From SZUA-442 sp035461905 (GTDB taxonomy: Bacteria; Actinomycetota; Acidimicrobiia; Spongiisociales; UBA5794), in contig DATHUV010000129.1 of NCBI GenBank assembly GCA_035461905.1, positions 1 to 64,000 on the forward strand: 64,000 nucleotides of DNA, given 5' to 3'. The notes under the pieces were generated by a model. It had not been told where the DNA came from and ran no database searches. It saw nothing but the letters and a program-made list of their open reading frames with translations. Both the position numbers and the translations under genes were made by a program. Every line of letters begins with the position of its first letter. The first letter of the stretch is position 1. Below are positions 42,466 through 50,725 of this stretch, one piece after another.

Positions 42466-44391
42466 CTATGCGTCCAGGAAGCGGACGTCTCTCGCGTTCT
42501 GTTGGATGAACTTGCGCCGGGCCTCGACGTCGTTCCCCATCAGCGTGGAGAACGTCTCCTCAGCGGAGAACTGCTCCTCGAGTTCCACGCGGAGGAGCGA
42601 TCGCTGCGCGGGATCCATGGTGGTGTCCCACAGCTCGTCCGCGTTCATCTCGCCGAGACCCTTGAATCGCTGGATGTTGATCTTGCGACCCTCGTTGTCG
42701 CGCTTGAAGCGCTCGAGGTCGTCGTCGTTCTGGATCCACGTCGTCTTGGTCCCGATCTTCGCCGAGTACAGCGGGGGCTGGGCGATGAACACGTAGCCGT
42801 GCTCGATGACCTGGGGCATGTGACGGAAGAAGAAGGTCAGCAACAGCGTCCGGATGTGCGCCCCGTCGACGTCGGCATCCGTGAGGATCACGACCTTGTG
42901 GTATCGCGCCCTGCTGATGTCCATCTCGTCGCCGATGCCCGTGCCGATCGCGGTGATCAGGGACTGGATCTCGTTGTTCTGGAGGACACGGGCGAGACGG
43001 TTCTTCTCGACGTTGATGATCTTGCCCCGAATGGGCAGGATCGCCTGGAACTCGGAGTTCCTCGCCTGCTTCGCGGAACCTCCGGCTGAGTCACCCTCGA
43101 CGATGAAGAGCTCGGAACGCTCGGGGTCCTTCGTCGAACAATCCGAGAGCTTGCCTGGCAGGCCGGCCGATTCGAGGAGGCTCTTGCGCCTGGTGAGGTC
43201 ACGAGCCTGGCGGGCTGCGGCGCGAGCCCTGGCCGCTTGGGATGACTTGTCGACGATCTTGCGGGCATCCCCGGGGTTCTTCTCCAGCCACTCGGGCAGC
43301 GCCTGGTTGAGGGCCCTCTGGACGTAGGAGCGGATCTCCGTGTTCCCGAGCTTGGTCTTCGTCTGTCCCTCGAACTGGGGGTGGCGCACCTTCGCGGAGA
43401 TCACGGCGGTGAGCCCCTCTCGAACGTCCTCGCCTTGGAGGTTGGCGTCCTTCTCCTTCAACACGTTCCGTGAGCGGGCGAAGTCGTTGATGGCCCTCGT
43501 CAGGGCGGTCCGGAACCCTTCCTCGTGCGTCCCACCTTCATGGGTGTTGATGTTGTTGGCGAACGACAGGATGGTCTCGTTGTAGCCGCTGGTCCACTGC
43601 ATGGCCACGGCGATCTCGCCCTCGTCGCTCTCATGCTCGAAGTAGGCGATCTTGCTGTGGATCGGCTCCCGCTTCGCGTTGAGGTGCTTGACGAAGTCGA
43701 CGATTCCCCCGGCGTACTTGAAGGTCTCCTCGATGAGCTCGTCCTCGCGCTCGTCGCGGAAACGGATCTCGAGGCCCTTGTTGAGGAACGCCATCTCGCG
43801 GAGTCGATTGGCGACGGTCTTGGTCGAGTAGACCGTGGTCTCCTCGAAGATCTCCGGATCGGCCCAGAACGTGACCTGGGTTCCCGACCGCTTCATCGGC
43901 TTGACCTTGCCCAGCTTGCCGACAGGCGCCCCGTAATGGAACTCCTGGTGCCAGAGGTTCCCGTCGCGAACGACCTCGACCTCCATGCGGACCGATAGGG
44001 CGTTGACGACAGAGACGCCGACGCCGTGGAGCCCCCCAGACACCTGGTAGGCGCCGGTATCGAACTTCCCGCCTGCGTGGAGCGTCGTCATCACGGTGGT
44101 CACCGCCGCCTCGCCGGACTTGGCATGCTTCGTGACGGGGATGCCGCGGCCGTTGTCTCGGACCCTCACGCCTCCGTCTGCGAGCAGGGTGACGTCGATC
44201 CGTGTGCAGTAGCCCGCCATAGCCTCGTCGACCGAGTTGTCGACGACCTCCCAGATGAGGTGGTGAAGCCCCTTGGGACCGGTCGAACCGATGTACATGG
44301 CCGGACGGCGACGGACGGCCTCGAGTCCCTCGAGGATCTGGATCGAATCGGCTTCGTACGACGCGTCAGAGGCACGTTTCGCGTTGCTCAC
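42466..44391 (-). CDS. gyrB: DNA gyrase subunit B
   Basis: Protein of 641 residues. GHKL ATPase: EVVDNSVDEAMAGYC (Mg-ATP, catalytic Glu), DNGRGIPV and GLHGVGVSVVNALS; transducer domain; TOPRIM with EGDSAGGSA and the D-x-D LTDADVDGAHIRTLLL; and C-terminal QRFKGLGEMN. It hydrolyses ATP for supercoiling. Start is the GTG at 44391, eight bases after AGGAG; the upstream in-frame region is not homologous to GyrB. Same operon as recF, DUF721 and gyrA. Confidence 0.97.
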   Translation of the reverse strand: MSNAKRASDASYEADSIQILEGLEAVRRRPAMYIGSTGPKGLHHLIWEVVDNSVDEAMAGYCTRIDVTLLADGGVRVRDNGRGIPVTKHAKSGEAAVTTVMTTLHAGGKFDTGAYQVSGGLHGVGVSVVNALSVRMEVEVVRDGNLWHQEFHYGAPVGKLGKVKPMKRSGTQVTFWADPEIFEETTVYSTKTVANRLREMAFLNKGLEIRFRDEREDELIEETFKYAGGIVDFVKHLNAKREPIHSKIAYFEHESDEGEIAVAMQWTSGYNETILSFANNINTHEGGTHEEGFRTALTRAINDFARSRNVLKEKDANLQGEDVREGLTAVISAKVRHPQFEGQTKTKLGNTEIRSYVQRALNQALPEWLEKNPGDARKIVDKSSQAARARAAARQARDLTRRKSLLESAGLPGKLSDCSTKDPERSELFIVEGDSAGGSAKQARNSEFQAILPIRGKIINVEKNRLARVLQNNEIQSLITAIGTGIGDEMDISRARYHKVVILTDADVDGAHIRTLLLTFFFRHMPQVIEHGYVFIAQPPLYSAKIGTKTTWIQNDDDLERFKRDNEGRKINIQRFKGLGEMNADELWDTTMDPAQRSLLRVELEEQFSAEETFSTLMGNDVEARRKFIQQNARDVRFLDA

Positions 44392-44475
44392 GGGTCTCCT
44401 TGACTCCCTCGAATGGGGGGATTCGCGGGTTGATGACAGTGATGTAAGTATAGCGGTCCGGGCCGACAAAACCCT

Positions 44476-44823
44476 TTACTGGCTTGGAAAATCCGGCGAT
44501 GCGGCCCGATTCACACGAATCCTGACTCCGGTCACGAGTCCCTCTCCGTACCGCGTGCGAATCGCCTCGAGCAAGTCCGTCGTCTGGTACTGCAACAGCG
44601 ACGCCGAGGCCCCGTCCGTGACATGGACGAGGAGCGAACCATCCCGCACCCCTATGGGTACCGACGTCGGCCAATCCCCGGGAGCGAAGACCTCCCATTC
44701 CGTCACGAGGTCGCCCTGGCGGACGTCCACGTCGACATGGGCGTGCTCGATGATCGAGCCGATGACGTCGCTGATCTCCTTCGGATCACGTCGATTCCCC
44801 TCACCGAGGTACTTCGCGCGCAT
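44476..44823 (-). CDS. DUF721 (DciA-like) protein
   Basis: Protein of 115 residues starting MRAKYLGEGNRRDPKEISDVIGSIIEHAHVD. The following W-E-V-F-A-P-G-D-W and VRDGSLLVHVTDGASASLLQYQTTDLLEAIRTRYG match the DUF721/DciA family (Rv0004 in mycobacteria). DciA proteins help load the replicative helicase DnaB in bacteria that lack DnaC/DnaI, which fits the place beside dnaA, dnaN, recF. Its ATG shares one base with the recF stop (TGATG). 85 bases separate it from gyrB. Confidence 0.88.
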   Translation of the reverse strand: MRAKYLGEGNRRDPKEISDVIGSIIEHAHVDVDVRQGDLVTEWEVFAPGDWPTSVPIGVRDGSLLVHVTDGASASLLQYQTTDLLEAIRTRYGEGLVTGVRIRVNRAASPDFPSQ

Positions 44824-45911
44824 CACACGACCTTTCCGTCCCGGACCCGCCATCGCCGACCGCTGATCGGTACCTCATCCTCTCTCGCGGTTGTGACAAA
44901 AACCTGTCCCGATGGGATAAGTGCGAGGACGCGGGATGCGCGGTCGTGATCGAGCTCGGAGAACACGTCGTCCAGGAGGAGGATCGGTGGCGTGTCGCGT
45001 ACCTCTTCGATCAGCCGATGTGCGCCGATCCTCAGCGCGAGGGCAACGGTCCTCTGCTCCCCCTGGGAGGCGTGCGTGCGGGTGGGGCGTCCGTCGAGCG
45101 ACAGTCCCGGCTCATCACGGTGTGGTCCGACTGTTGTGGTCCGCACATCCATGTCACGTTGCCTGCGGGCAGCCAGAGCCTCGCTGAGGGACTCTGAGAG
45201 CTCCGCTGGCGACTGAGCGTCCTCGGACCCCCAGGTGGAGCGATATGCCCACCTCAGGTCACCAGAGCCCCCGACCACGACGTAGGCGTCGAGGAGGTGG
45301 GGTTGGAGATGGCGGGCCACCGTCCGTCGATGGGTCATCACGGCGGCACCCGCTGCGGAGAGGCGTTCGTCCCAGACGTCGAGGGAGACGGGATCGGTCC
45401 GTCTCCCCTCCTGACGCAGAAGGGTGTTGCGTTGGCGCAAGATCCTGTCGTACTCCGAGAGGTCCGCGCTCGCCTGGGGCCAAAGGCTCGCTGCGAGGTC
45501 GTCGAGGTACTCGCGGCGGATTGCGGGTCCGCGTTTGATCACGTCGAGGTCATCGGGCAGGAACGCAACCACGGGGACCGTGGCGAGTAGATCCCTCATC
45601 CGCGCGGGCCTCTTCCCATTCACGAGGACGGTACGACGACCCTCGAGCGGTGTCTCTATCTCAACGGTGGTCTCTGTCGCAGCACCGCCGATGCCAGCCC
45701 GCACGATCGAGGCGGATGCACCCGCCCGTACCAGGGCACTGTCCGGCACACCTCGGAAGGACTTCAGCATCCCGACGTAGGCGATCGCCTCGAGGACGGA
45801 GGTCTTTCCGACGCCGTTGTCCCCGACCAGGACATTGACCCCTGGCTCAGGACGGAAGTCGAGCTCGTCGTAGCAACGCATGTCGCGCAACGTCAGCCAC
45901 GACAGGTACAC
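44823..45911 (-). CDS. recF: DNA replication and repair protein RecF
   Basis: Protein of 362 residues of the SMC-like ABC family: Walker A GDNGVGKTSVLEA (about 32-44), signature SQGEQRTVALALRIG, and Walker B PPILLLDDVFSELD. It loads RecA onto gapped DNA with RecO and RecR. Starts MYLSWLTLRDMRCYDELDF, normal for actinobacteria. It lies nine bases after dnaN in the dnaA-dnaN-recF order. Confidence 0.96.
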   Translation of the reverse strand: MYLSWLTLRDMRCYDELDFRPEPGVNVLVGDNGVGKTSVLEAIAYVGMLKSFRGVPDSALVRAGASASIVRAGIGGAATETTVEIETPLEGRRTVLVNGKRPARMRDLLATVPVVAFLPDDLDVIKRGPAIRREYLDDLAASLWPQASADLSEYDRILRQRNTLLRQEGRRTDPVSLDVWDERLSAAGAAVMTHRRTVARHLQPHLLDAYVVVGGSGDLRWAYRSTWGSEDAQSPAELSESLSEALAARRQRDMDVRTTTVGPHRDEPGLSLDGRPTRTHASQGEQRTVALALRIGAHRLIEEVRDTPPILLLDDVFSELDHDRASRVLALIPSGQVFVTTAREDEVPISGRRWRVRDGKVV

Positions 45912-45920
45912 GGTGGCGAC

Positions 45921-47000
45921 TCAGAGGCGTACGGGCATGAGGAGGTATCGGAAGTCGGCCGAGTCGGCACCGTGGAGAAGGCCTGGCTTGAGGGGATCCG
46001 ACGTCTCGATGACGACCTTCTCATCGTCGACCGCGGCGACACCGTCGGTGAGGTACCGCGTGTTGAAGGCGATTGTCATCTCCTGACCCGTGTACTCACC
46101 CTCGAGGAGCTCCGTCGCCTCGCCGACCTCCTGGCGGATGACGCTGAGCTCAACACCACCCTCGTGCATGGCGAGCCTCACCGGGATGTGGTCCTCCGCG
46201 ACGAGCGCCGAGCGACCCACGGCTTCGAGCAGCGCCGCTTTCGAGACGGTCAGTCGGTTCGTGTGGCCCTCCGGGAGGAGCTGTCGGTAATTCGGGAAGG
46301 TAGCGTCGATGACCCTGACCGTCAGTCGTCCCTGAGCGGAGATGAACGCAGCCTCACGATCGCCGAGTGCGACCTTCATCGAACCGGATCCGACGGTCCT
46401 CGAAAGCTCCCTGAGTGCTCTGTACGGGACGAGCTTGACGCCTTCAGCGGCAACACCGGGAACGTCGCGGACGGCGAGCCGATAGGAGTCTGTGGCGACG
46501 AGTCGCAGGGAACCCTCGTTCGCCTCGAACAACACCCCCGTGAGCGTGGGACGTGCATCGTCACCGGACGCGGCGACCCCGACCTGCGCCAGTGCGTGCG
46601 TCAGGGCCGAACCGTCCACCTCGACGGCTCCGGTGGCGTCTGCGTCGGTGACCTTCGGATAGTCGTCGACGGACATCGCTCGCAGGTTGAAACGGGGACC
46701 GCTCCCTGTGATCTCGACCTGGGTCTCATCGGAGCTGAGACTGACGGCACCCGGTGGCAGCTTGCGGACTGCCTCCGCAGCGAGTTTGGCGGGGATCACG
46801 GTCCTCCCCTCCTCGGACACCTCGACGTCGAGGAAGGTCCTCACAGTGATCTCGTTGTCCGTTCCCGTCACGGTCAGCCGGCCGCCGGCCACCTCACACA
46901 GGACTCCCTGGAGGATGGGTAGCGGGGAACGCGTTCCGACGGCCCGGCCTGCGCGTGCCAGGACGTCTGCGAGTTCATCTCGTTCTGCTCGGATGCGCAC
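45921..47000 (-). CDS. dnaN: DNA polymerase III beta sliding clamp
   Basis: Protein of 359 residues with three similar clamp domains (about 1-115, 120-235, 240-359); N-terminal MRIRAERDELADVLARAGRAVGTRSPLPILQGV and C-terminal LLMPVRL, which closes the peptide-binding pocket, are typical. The ring dimer tethers DNA polymerase III to DNA. It is preceded by the oriC region and followed by recF after nine bases. Confidence 0.96.
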   Translation of the reverse strand: MRIRAERDELADVLARAGRAVGTRSPLPILQGVLCEVAGGRLTVTGTDNEITVRTFLDVEVSEEGRTVIPAKLAAEAVRKLPPGAVSLSSDETQVEITGSGPRFNLRAMSVDDYPKVTDADATGAVEVDGSALTHALAQVGVAASGDDARPTLTGVLFEANEGSLRLVATDSYRLAVRDVPGVAAEGVKLVPYRALRELSRTVGSGSMKVALGDREAAFISAQGRLTVRVIDATFPNYRQLLPEGHTNRLTVSKAALLEAVGRSALVAEDHIPVRLAMHEGGVELSVIRQEVGEATELLEGEYTGQEMTIAFNTRYLTDGVAAVDDEKVVIETSDPLKPGLLHGADSADFRYLLMPVRL

Positions 47001-47186
47001 GATCTTCTTCCCCTGCTGTTGTTACTGATCTATGGATCTAAAGAGTAGATGTAGTAGTAGGCCCTGTGGATTGTGGACATGTGTCCATGGACCCGGTGAC
47101 CGAACGGATTACGAACTCGCGGTCAGTGTGGACCGATTCCGGGTTGTCCACTGCGCGGGCCTCGGTGAAATGCGAGGGTGGGGACA
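47001..47186. other. oriC: replication origin oriC (dnaA-dnaN intergenic region)
   Basis: An AT-rich stretch (about 47018-47060) within high-GC surroundings ends in three TAG triplets (47052-47060), a GC spacer GCCC, and two adjoining DnaA-box-like sequences TGTGGATTG (47065-47073) and TGTGGACAT (47072-47080). More near matches to TTGTCCACA follow: TTGTCCACT at 47144-47152 and TGTGGACCG at 47127-47135. This is the layout of the bacterial basal origin unwinding system: DnaA-trio, spacer, DnaA boxes. No coding signal is present. Confidence 0.8.
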
Positions 47187-48578
47187 TCATCGTCTTGTCC
47201 CCAGCTGTTGGGTGATCTCCGTCACCTGGTCGTATATGGCTTTGTCCTCGAGGAGGAGGGCCTTGATCTTGTCGACCGCATGCATGACCGTCGTGTGATC
47301 CCTTCCCCCGAACGCCGCCCCGATCCTGGGGAGCGAGAGCCCTGTGTGCTCGCGGCAGACGTACATGGCGATCTGGCGCTGGCGGGCGAGGGGCTGACGG
47401 CGTGAACTGCTGGTGAGGTCGGAGACGGGTATCTCGTAGTACTGCGAGACGGTCGTGATGATTCCCTCTGCGGTCAGGGGTGCGGACTTTTGGAGTTGGA
47501 CGACGTCCCGCAGCACGGTGGAGGCCAGATCGAGTGTCACACGCTGGCCGGTGAGCAGGGCGAATGCCGTCACCCTGGTGAGTGCTCCCTCGAGCTCTCG
47601 GATGTTGTCGAACACGTTCGATGCGATGAACTCCAGCACCTCGGAGGGAACCGGCACCTGACTTCCGGCGGCGTTCTTTCGCAGGATTGCGAGCCGGGTC
47701 TCGACATCGGGACTCTGAATATCGGTGGTGAGCCCCCACTCGAACCGACTTCGGAGCCGATCCTCGAGCGAGCGCAGTTCTCGAGGTGGCCTGTCAGACG
47801 AGATGACGAGCTGGTTGCCCGCTTCGTAGAGCGAATTGAACGTGTGGAAGAACTCCTCGAGGATCTGCTCCTTGCCTTCGAAGAACTGCACGTCGTCGAG
47901 GAGCAGGAGATCGACCTTTCGATAGCGCGACTTGAAGTCGTCCATCCGCTTGCGCCGGATCGAGTTGATGAAGTCGTTGAAGAAGGATTCAGAGGTCACA
48001 TAGCGCACGGTCGCCGAGGGCTCGAGCTCGATGCGGTGCTGTCCGACCGCATGGAGCAGATGGGTCTTTCCGAGCCCGGCACCTGCATAGATGAATAGCG
48101 GGTTGTACTGGCGACCGGGTTGTTCGGCGACAGCCTGGGCCGCGGCGTGTGCGAAGCGATTCGATGGGCCGACGACGAAGTTCTCGAAGTTGTACCGGGC
48201 GACGAGGTTCGAGGTGTCGGCAGAACTCGTGAAGCGCTCCTCGCCGACGGACTCGTCGAGCGTCGGCTGGAAGGGGCGCGCTTCGGCTTCAGTCTCGAGC
48301 GTCGTCGGCTCGACGCTCGAGACGCTGATCCGAACCTCGATGGGCTCGGGCCACACCGAGCCTGCGATCTCGCGGAGCTGGTGGATGTAGTTGTCCGAGA
48401 CCCAGGTCGCGTTGAACCTGTTCGGCGCCTCGAGCGTGACGGTGTCGTCGTCGACGGACAGGGCCAGCGGCTTTATCCAGGTCTCCCACTTCGCCACGCC
48501 GAGGATGTCTCGCATCCGGGCGTGGAACAGATCGATGTGTGAGTCGACGGCGCCTTGTGGCGCCTGTGTGAGTCCCAC
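47187..48578 (-). CDS. dnaA: chromosomal replication initiator DnaA
   Basis: Protein of 463 residues from the GTG at 48578 chosen here, with GGGAG 14 bases before. Domain I starts ARMRDILGVAKWETWIKPL; the linker domain II is short; AAA+ domain III has Walker A GAGLGKTHLLHA, DLLLLDDVQFFEGK (Walker B) and FEWGLTTDI; domain IV binds DnaA boxes through GRDHTTVMHA. DnaA opens oriC and loads helicase. It lies downstream of rpmH on the opposite strand, the standard arrangement. A longer in-frame reading upstream to 48737 is not DnaA-like. Confidence 0.96.
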   Translation of the reverse strand: MGLTQAPQGAVDSHIDLFHARMRDILGVAKWETWIKPLALSVDDDTVTLEAPNRFNATWVSDNYIHQLREIAGSVWPEPIEVRISVSSVEPTTLETEAEARPFQPTLDESVGEERFTSSADTSNLVARYNFENFVVGPSNRFAHAAAQAVAEQPGRQYNPLFIYAGAGLGKTHLLHAVGQHRIELEPSATVRYVTSESFFNDFINSIRRKRMDDFKSRYRKVDLLLLDDVQFFEGKEQILEEFFHTFNSLYEAGNQLVISSDRPPRELRSLEDRLRSRFEWGLTTDIQSPDVETRLAILRKNAAGSQVPVPSEVLEFIASNVFDNIRELEGALTRVTAFALLTGQRVTLDLASTVLRDVVQLQKSAPLTAEGIITTVSQYYEIPVSDLTSSSRRQPLARQRQIAMYVCREHTGLSLPRIGAAFGGRDHTTVMHAVDKIKALLLEDKAIYDQVTEITQQLGTRR

Positions 48579-49034
48579 GTGCAATGTCTCCCATTCAGGC
48601 CTTCGCCCAGCCCTTACACTGTCCACACACCTATCCACAAGCTGTGGAGAAGGTGTGCCACCTATCGCGGTCGTGCGATCGGCGGCCACGCTCCGGGGAA
48701 AGGAGCGGAAATCCGCCCCGAGAGCGTTGGCGAGCATAGGGGCCGTTCCCGATACTCATCAAGAGCGGCAAATCCGTCGGTACACCCTCCGGGGTCCAGC
48801 GGCTCGGTCGGCAGAAACCCTTGTGTGGCAAGGCTTCTGAAGTCCTGCACCCCGTCGGGGCGCGACGGGGGAGAAGGCGGATTCAGCCGTTCGCGTCCTG
48901 TTCTGTGTTTCGCGAGTCCGCGGTACTTTTCGCGCATTCCTCGTCAATGGCTGTTTGGATCGGTGCGCACCTACACTGTCGCCGTTCCGTGACTTGCACG
49001 GATCCCCGAAGCCTCTCGACCAGGGATCTACCTC
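48579..49034. other. dnaA-rpmH intergenic region
   Basis: About 456 bases without a credible gene, holding divergent promoters for dnaA and rpmH. Small overlapping open frames on both strands have no family resemblance and compete with each other. The only distinct feature is a DnaA-box cluster near the dnaA end (48619-48651). The part nearest rpmH includes TACACT (48972-48977), a possible -10 sequence. Confidence 0.6.
48619..48651. promoter_or_regulatory. DnaA-box cluster upstream of dnaA
   Basis: Three near-consensus boxes within 33 bases: CTGTCCACA (48619-48627), CTATCCACA (48631-48639) and TGTGGAGAA (48643-48651, reading TTCTCCACA on the minus strand). Each is one mismatch from TTGTCCACA or TTATCCACA. 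They sit 41-73 bases before the dnaA start, suited to autoregulation or to a second half of a two-part origin. Confidence 0.65.
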
Positions 49035-49169
49035 ATGAAGCGCACGTACCAGCCAAACAACCGACGCCGGAAGCGCAAGCATGGGTTCCGCGGTCGAATG
49101 CGGACGCGATCGGGGCGCTCCCTCATACAGCGCCGCCGTGCCAAGGGTCGCCATCGTCTCTCGGCCTGA
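49035..49169 (+). CDS. rpmH: 50S ribosomal protein L34
   Basis: A 44-residue, strongly basic protein: MKRTYQPNNRRRKRKHGF then RTRSGR and RRRAKGRHRLSA, the whole of L34. It belongs to the large ribosomal subunit. First gene of the rpmH-rnpA-yidD-yidC-jag-rsmG run to the right of oriC. It was too short to stand out by length alone but is unmistakable by sequence. Confidence 0.97.
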   Translation: MKRTYQPNNRRRKRKHGFRGRMRTRSGRSLIQRRRAKGRHRLSA

Positions 49170-49182
49170 CGGGCGGGGCTTC

Positions 49183-49506
49183 GTGTCACTGCGACCTGCG
49201 TCCCGTTTCGCCGAGGTCTACCGCACGGGCGTGCGGACCGTCCAAGGAGGAATCGTCGTGATCGAATCGACCGGACACGCCAGCCGTGCCGAGGTCGGTT
49301 TCGTTGCGGGACGGAAGGTCGGCACTGCCGTTCGCCGAAACCGGGCCAAGCGCCGGATGCGCGAGGCGGCACGGCACGTCCCGTTCCGAGCCGGGCGCGC
49401 CTATGTCGTCGTGGCATCTCCGTCGGTGGCTGACGTACCCTTCGAGGACCTCGTCGCATGGATGACATCCTCGGTCACGCCACGGCGAACCCAGGAGAAG
49501 GACTGA
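49183..49506 (+). CDS. rnpA: ribonuclease P protein component
   Basis: Protein of 107 residues from GTG 49183: VSLRPASRFAEVYRTGVRTV, then VGFVAGRKVGTAVRRNRAKRRMREAAR, the RNR signature that binds the RNase P RNA, and AYVVVASPSVADVPF. It helps RNase P mature tRNA 5' ends. The start at 49183, with GGGCGGGG ahead, avoids overlapping rpmH; an upstream GTG at 49138 is possible but would overlap. Confidence 0.95.
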   Translation: MSLRPASRFAEVYRTGVRTVQGGIVVIESTGHASRAEVGFVAGRKVGTAVRRNRAKRRMREAARHVPFRAGRAYVVVASPSVADVPFEDLVAWMTSSVTPRRTQEKD

Positions 49507-49508
49507 CC

Positions 49509-49793
49509 TTGACCGACGCACTCGCCACCCACCGTTCTCCGGCCCAGAGCGCAGCGATCGCAACGATCCGGGCGTACCAGAAGGTACTGTCCCCCTTCTT
49601 CGGACGTAATTGTCGCTATTACCCCACCTGTTCGCAGTACACCATCGAAGCAGTGGAGGTCCATGGTGCGGCCCGTGGCTCGTGGCTCGGCATCCGTCGC
49701 ATCGGACGGTGCCATCCCTGGCATGAGGGCGGAATCGATCCGGTTCCCGGCTCCGGGACAATGGATGATCCGCCCGAAGGAGGCCGACCATGA
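49509..49793 (+). CDS. yidD: YidD membrane protein insertion efficiency factor
   Basis: Protein of 94 residues: AYQKVLSPFFGRNCRYYPTCSQYTIEAVEVHG and RGSWLGIRRIGRCHPWHEGG, the YidD signature with conserved cysteines and the amphipathic start. It assists YidC in membrane insertion. I chose the TTG at 49509, two bases after the rnpA stop, behind a strong AGGAGAAGG site; an ATG at 49458 in the same frame is an alternative that would overlap rnpA. Its stop overlaps the yidC ATG (ATGA). Confidence 0.93.
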   Translation: MTDALATHRSPAQSAAIATIRAYQKVLSPFFGRNCRYYPTCSQYTIEAVEVHGAARGSWLGIRRIGRCHPWHEGGIDPVPGSGTMDDPPEGGRP

Positions 49794-50719
49794 ACCCGTG
49801 GACCCTGCTCGTCAACCTCCTCGGCTCGACCCTGTCGTTCTTCTATGACATCGTCCCCGAATACGGAGTTGCCATTATTTTCCTGACGCTCCTCGTCGGT
49901 GTGCTGCTCTTCCCCCTCACGTACAAGCAGACGAAGTCCATGAAGGCGATGCAGGACATCCAGCCCGAGGTGAAGCGGCTCCAGAAGGAGTTCAAGGGCG
50001 ACAGGGAGGAGCTGAACAAGCAGCTCATGGCGTTGTACCAGGAGCGTGGCGTGAATCCCGCAGCAGGATGCCTGCCCCTCCTCGTGCAGATGCCGATCTG
50101 GTTCGCCCTCTACCGCGTTCTGTGGCAGGGCAGCGGTATTCCCGAGGGCTCCGACCTTCGTTCGGTGATCGACGCCGCCAATGCAGCCCTCTACACGACG
50201 AACGCCGACGGATCGCTGAGCGCCACCCTGCAGCCCGGCGTCGACATCGCAAGCGACCAGTTCTCCCACGTGATCTTCCTCGGTATGAACATGCTCGTGC
50301 GGCCCTCGGCAGCGGTCGACCTCGGGAACATCCTCGGATCGCTGCCGTACATCCTCCTCATCGCGGCGATCGTCGTCGCTGGGTTCTACCAGCAGGTGCA
50401 GACGACGCGCCGGAAGCCGGGGGCAACGGAGGAACTCAATGCGCAGGCCCAGACGATGCAGCGGGCCATGCGCATCATGCCGGTCGTCTTCGGTTTCATC
50501 TCTTGGAGTTTTGTCTCAGGTCTCGGTCTCTACTTCGCAACGTCGAACATCTTCCGCGTCGGTCAGCAGGCGATCATCCTGCGGACGGCGGCTGCCGGCG
50601 GCGACGGAGACGACAAAGGGAAGGGGCATGCCGAGGCGGACGACCCGTCCGACGAGCCGACGAGCTCGGGTCCGTCCCAGCATGCCAGCAAGAAGAGAAA
50701 CCGCCGGAGAAGGAAGTAA
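49790..50719 (+). CDS. yidC: membrane protein insertase YidC/Oxa1
   Basis: Protein of 309 residues. Five membrane segments; landmarks are EYGVAIIFLTLLVGVLLFPLTYKQTKSMKAMQDIQPEVKRLQKEFKGD with the conserved arginine region, NPAAGCLPLLVQMPIWFALYRVLW, and a last helix MPVVFGFISWSFVSGLGLYFATSN. A charged tail GPSQHASKKRNRRRRK may contact the ribosome. It inserts proteins into the membrane alone or with Sec. A strong AAGGAGG site at 49777-49783 precedes the ATG. Confidence 0.95.
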   Translation: MNPWTLLVNLLGSTLSFFYDIVPEYGVAIIFLTLLVGVLLFPLTYKQTKSMKAMQDIQPEVKRLQKEFKGDREELNKQLMALYQERGVNPAAGCLPLLVQMPIWFALYRVLWQGSGIPEGSDLRSVIDAANAALYTTNADGSLSATLQPGVDIASDQFSHVIFLGMNMLVRPSAAVDLGNILGSLPYILLIAAIVVAGFYQQVQTTRRKPGATEELNAQAQTMQRAMRIMPVVFGFISWSFVSGLGLYFATSNIFRVGQQAIILRTAAAGGDGDDKGKGHAEADDPSDEPTSSGPSQHASKKRNRRRRK

Positions 50720-50725
50720 CCCGTC

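Noticed and set aside
48555..48992. Open frame of 145 codons between dnaA and rpmH
   Set aside because: It overlaps the dnaA start and its DnaA boxes, has no recognisable domain, and competes with frames on the other strand.
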